6,032 nucleotides of DNA from Silvanigrellaceae bacterium (GTDB lineage: Bacteria > Bdellovibrionota > Oligoflexia > Silvanigrellales > Silvanigrellaceae), in the NCBI GenBank assembly GCA_947475135.1, contig CANJMU010000046.1:1-6032 (forward strand). Reading direction: 5' to 3'. Of this stretch, positions 5,838-6,032 are shown piece by piece. The notes below the pieces were generated by a model, which saw nothing but the letters and a program-made list of their open reading frames with translations, ran no database searches and had not been told where the DNA came from. The position numbers were made by a program, and so were the translations under genes. Within the stretch, counting starts at the first letter, position 1. Every line of letters begins with the position of its first letter.

Positions 5838-6032
5838 ATGAATGAAAATTATTTTATAGAATCGCTTTATCCTCAATTTTCACCTGGAAATTGGCAAAGC
5901 GGAGTCACAATTTTTCGTTCTGGCGATGTTGTTCATTTTCAATTTTTTTCTGATTTATTAAGTGCCAGAATAAAAATCAGTTCAAGAGAATTTTATGAAG
6001 TTCGATTTAAATTAAATGCTGAACAATCTTAT
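5838..6032 (+). CDS. N-terminal fragment, possibly a SWIM-domain/SNF2-type protein
   Basis: Open from ATG 5838 to the window edge: 65 codons with no stop, so the gene continues outside. The segment FSPGNWQSGVTIFRSGDVVH (residues 14-33), followed by a strand-rich stretch ending in YEVRFKL, resembles the N-terminal part of SWIM zinc-finger proteins and SWIM-bearing SNF2 helicases. These often begin with an FS...W..G...F..G.V pattern before the Cys/His motif. The zinc ligands and helicase motifs would lie beyond the window, so this is a tentative call. No strong Shine-Dalgarno is visible (TTGAGAA about ten bases upstream is the best). It starts 51 bp after the transpeptidase stop on the same strand. 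The gap has a T-rich run but no clear terminator, so read-through is possible. Confidence 0.5.
   Translation, partial: MNENYFIESLYPQFSPGNWQSGVTIFRSGDVVHFQFFSDLLSARIKISSREFYEVRFKLNAEQSY

Overview
The window is AT-rich chromosomal DNA with dense gene packing, ordinary housekeeping genes and no visible mobile element, CRISPR array or plasmid function. A heme A synthase implies aerobic respiration with an a-type cytochrome oxidase. A bactofilin and a penicillin-binding transpeptidase point to a peptidoglycan-walled, probably Gram-negative bacterium. The low GC content and the gene set would fit a low-GC member of the Bdellovibrionota/Oligoflexia (Silvanigrella-like). This is an inference from general character, not from a marker gene, and should be held loosely.

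Layout. (1) Positions 2-1299, plus strand: the 3' part of miaA (tRNA dimethylallyltransferase) overlaps nth (endonuclease III) by four bases (ATGA). (2) 1376-1452, plus strand: a complete tRNA-His (GTG) with encoded G-1 and CCA, probably with its own promoter. (3) 1491-3543, minus strand, transcribed right to left: a bactofilin, a 165-aa helical protein of unknown function that starts at TTG, and heme A synthase (ctaA). The first two are 45 bp apart; ctaA follows after a very AT-rich 94-bp gap. (4) 3544-3601: a 58-bp divergent intergenic region. (5) 3602-5786, plus strand: a 231-aa protein of unknown function starting at GTG, then a compact 490-aa penicillin-binding transpeptidase 16 bp later. 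(6) 5838-6032, plus strand: the first 65 codons of a gene running off the window, possibly a SWIM-domain/SNF2-type protein.

How the genes fit together. miaA and tRNA-His belong to translation, nth to base-excision repair and ctaA to respiration. The part most worth attention is the divergent pair of transcription units at 3544-3601. On one side is a bactofilin (polymerising scaffold) with an unrecognised partner; on the other is an unrecognised gene coupled to a peptidoglycan transpeptidase. In other bacteria bactofilins position cell-wall enzymes, so this may be a cell-shape or wall-remodelling locus with two undescribed components. That link is inferred from gene order only. No gap exceeds 300 bases.
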